Of a DNA stretch of 7,704 nt, positions 6,571-7,704 are shown in pieces. Both the position numbers and the translations under genes were made by a program. Within the stretch, counting starts at the first letter, position 1; each line of letters starts with the position of its first letter. Source of the stretch: Candidatus Planktophila sp. (GTDB taxonomy: Bacteria > Actinomycetota > Actinomycetes > Nanopelagicales > Nanopelagicaceae); NCBI GenBank assembly GCA_030832135.1, contig JAURJS010000089.1, positions 1 through 7,704 of the forward strand. Direction: 5' to 3'. The notes under the pieces were generated by a model. The model searched no databases, had not been told where the DNA came from, and saw nothing but the letters and a program-made list of their open reading frames with translations.

Positions 6571-7643
6571 ACGGTGCGCCCCTTCCATTGAGTCTTTCCG
6601 CGATTGCCCCATGAGAAGTAAAGCAGATAGATAAAGAGGAGTACCGATGCCGGGTGGAGAAATGAGTCACGTATGCGAGAGGCTGAAGAGATTGCGCTGA
6701 TCACGCGCGTTGCAATGATTGCAAACAGTGCGCCAATAGCTAGCAGGTCACCATCTAATGAATAGAAGAAGGGAATTAAGCCAGTTGCAACCATGAAGAT
6801 TGCAGCAACGATTGAACCGAGAAGTGAGCCAAATGCGCGATTGAGCGACTTGCCATACCCTGCGCGTAGTTCACTAAGCGATGAATACATCCGTGTAGTT
6901 GCGATAGATGAACCATCGATGACGGCACCTTTGAAACCGCCACCCACAAAGGCGCGACCGAGCTCGATATCATCGAGAACATGGGTAGCAACAACCTTGA
7001 AGCCACCGATAGAACTCAGAGCCTCTGCCCGCATGAGAAGAAATTGTCCATTGCAGACAACTGTCGATTTCATTGGAAACTTCTCGGCGCCGCGAAGGAT
7101 GAGCGTGCTCATCCAGGACCATTGAAGAAGCGGCTGAATTAATCGCTCTGACCAAGTTCGCGCTATTTGGCGCGGATAGGGTGAGAGGAAATCAAGGTTG
7201 TGGCGCTTAATTGTTGCTACAGCTCGAGCAATCGAGTTGGAATCGAATGAAACATCAGCATCGACTGAGATGATGAAGTCGGCGTCTTTCGCAAAGTCCG
7301 AATCCAATCCTGCTTGCAGCGCATTTACCTTACCGATCCAACCGGCGGCAGGAGCAGGTGCCTGAATCACCTTTACGCGCTCAGATTGAAGAGATTGTGC
7401 AATAGCAAGTGTGTCATCTTCTGAATTGTCGTCGATGAGGAGAACTGTGAACTGTGAAAGGTGTTCTTGGTGAGCCAATTCAGTAATCACTCGCGCAGCA
7501 TTCGCTGATTCATTACGCATCGGCAGAAGAACAACAAGGCGGTCTTCTATCTCTTGCGCGGCCTCCGGTTTACGGATGGTAAGAAAATTAATGAGTGAAA
7601 GAGCAAGGAGAAAAGTGTTGAGGATAAAGATGGAGAAGATCAT
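6567..7643 (-). CDS. Membrane-anchored family 2 glycosyltransferase, likely carotenoid glycosyltransferase
   Basis: The 358-residue protein has an N-terminal hydrophobic anchor (about 2-22), a GT2 (GT-A fold) catalytic domain and hydrophobic C-terminal segments from about residue 270. Visible GT2 elements are LLPMRNES (39-46), LLIDDNSEDDT (68-78), GWIGKVNAL (101-109), the metal-binding DAD (128-130), NGQFLLMR (198-205) and the putative catalytic-base region VLDDIELG (222-229). The C-terminal SWGNRGKTQWKGRTV resembles the WKGR-type ending I associate with CrtQ/CruG-like carotenoid glycosyltransferases. It probably transfers a sugar from a nucleotide-sugar to a hydroxylated carotenoid at the cytoplasmic membrane; sugar and acceptor are unknown. 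ATG 7643 lies 5 nt after the stop of the preceding gene and lacks a strong Shine-Dalgarno sequence, suggesting reinitiation. The 3' end overlaps the desaturase start. The GT2 call is firm; the carotenoid role is mainly from context. Confidence 0.85.
   Translation of the reverse strand: MIFSIFILNTFLLALSLINFLTIRKPEAAQEIEDRLVVLLPMRNESANAARVITELAHQEHLSQFTVLLIDDNSEDDTLAIAQSLQSERVKVIQAPAPAAGWIGKVNALQAGLDSDFAKDADFIISVDADVSFDSNSIARAVATIKRHNLDFLSPYPRQIARTWSERLIQPLLQWSWMSTLILRGAEKFPMKSTVVCNGQFLLMRAEALSSIGGFKVVATHVLDDIELGRAFVGGGFKGAVIDGSSIATTRMYSSLSELRAGYGKSLNRAFGSLLGSIVAAIFMVATGLIPFFYSLDGDLLAIGALFAIIATRVISAISSASRIRDSFLHPASVLLFIYLLYFSWGNRGKTQWKGRTV
6568..6584 (-). promoter_or_regulatory. RBS and ATGA overlap starting the second desaturase
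   Basis: On the minus strand AAGGGG (6584-6579), an 8-nt spacer and ATG at 6570 sit inside the 3' end of the glycosyltransferase gene, whose TGA overlaps the ATG (ATGA). This favours 6570 over the in-frame upstream ATGs at 6588 and 6612. Confidence 0.7.
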
Positions 7644-7648
7644 TGAGA

Positions 7649-7704
7649 TTAAGCTTCGCCGAGCCAGTTCTTATAGATAAATGGCGTTGCAAATGCACCG
7701 AAGA
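7649..7704 (-). CDS. C-terminal end of an unidentified gene, cut by window edge
   Basis: On the minus strand one frame reads FGAFATPFIYKNWLGEA and then TAA (7651-7649), five bases before the glycosyltransferase ATG. Another frame is also open across this short stretch, but the tight spacing to the next start, matching the rest of the cluster, favours this one. Seventeen residues are too few to identify a family. By analogy with clusters where a CruF-type carotenoid 1,2-hydratase precedes a glycosyltransferase, a membrane carotenoid-modifying enzyme is a reasonable guess, but nothing in these residues proves it. Confidence 0.55.
   Translation of the reverse strand, partial: FGAFATPFIYKNWLGEA

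Noticed and set aside
6571..6612. Longer desaturase starting at ATG 6612 (or 6588)
   Set aside because: The extra residues are not part of the FAD fold, while ATG 6570 has a good AAGGGG at 8 nt and the ATGA overlap typical of this cluster.
1..7704. CRISPR array, insertion sequence, tRNA or phage features
   Set aside because: No spaced direct repeats, terminal inverted repeats, transposase-like frames or cloverleaf sequences were seen; coding density leaves no room for them.

Overview
The window looks like a gene-dense stretch of an actinobacterial chromosome of moderate GC content (roughly 45-50% by eye). It could be a small-genome aquatic lineage of the Nanopelagicales/acI type. That placement is an inference from the style of CrtB, CrtE and the CDP-alcohol phosphotransferase, the near absence of intergenic DNA, and leaderless-looking starts; no marker gene proves it. 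Nearly every base is coding, and adjacent genes overlap by 1 to 14 bases or sit a few bases apart.

Layout from left to right. Bases 1-90 carry a TPP riboswitch aptamer on the minus strand, starting directly behind the crtB stop; the gene it controls lies beyond the left edge. Bases 95-3536 hold a minus-strand operon crtE-crtI-crtB, joined by two identical TAATG stop/start junctions, which should convert IPP/DMAPP-derived prenyl diphosphates to phytoene and then to lycopene or a similar desaturated carotene. Only 22 bp (3537-3558) separate crtE from the divergent metF. This gap holds two overlapping -10-like hexamers, each exactly 6 nt from a start codon, beside a perfect inverted repeat, which suggests two leaderless transcripts with shared control. 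Bases 3559-5057 on the plus strand hold metF and a membrane CDP-alcohol phosphotransferase joined by a GTGA overlap. From the right edge back to 5044, a second minus-strand operon carries the last codons of an unidentified gene, a membrane-anchored family 2 glycosyltransferase, and a second CrtI-type desaturase most like the CrtD branch. Its end overlaps the convergent phosphotransferase gene by 14 bp.

Taken together, the minus-strand genes make a carotenoid pathway in two blocks: backbone synthesis (crtE, crtI, crtB) and late tailoring (desaturation plus glycosylation). The plus-strand one-carbon/lipid pair sits antiparallel between them. No lycopene cyclase, carotenoid cleavage dioxygenase or rhodopsin gene is in the window, so the final pigment cannot be fixed; a glycosylated, extra-desaturated carotenoid is the most economical prediction. 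I saw no mobile elements, CRISPR arrays, tRNA or rRNA genes, and no broken genes. No wholly new system is evident; the most interesting parts are the compact divergent promoter, the riboswitch abutting the carotenoid operon, and the variant phosphotransferase motif.
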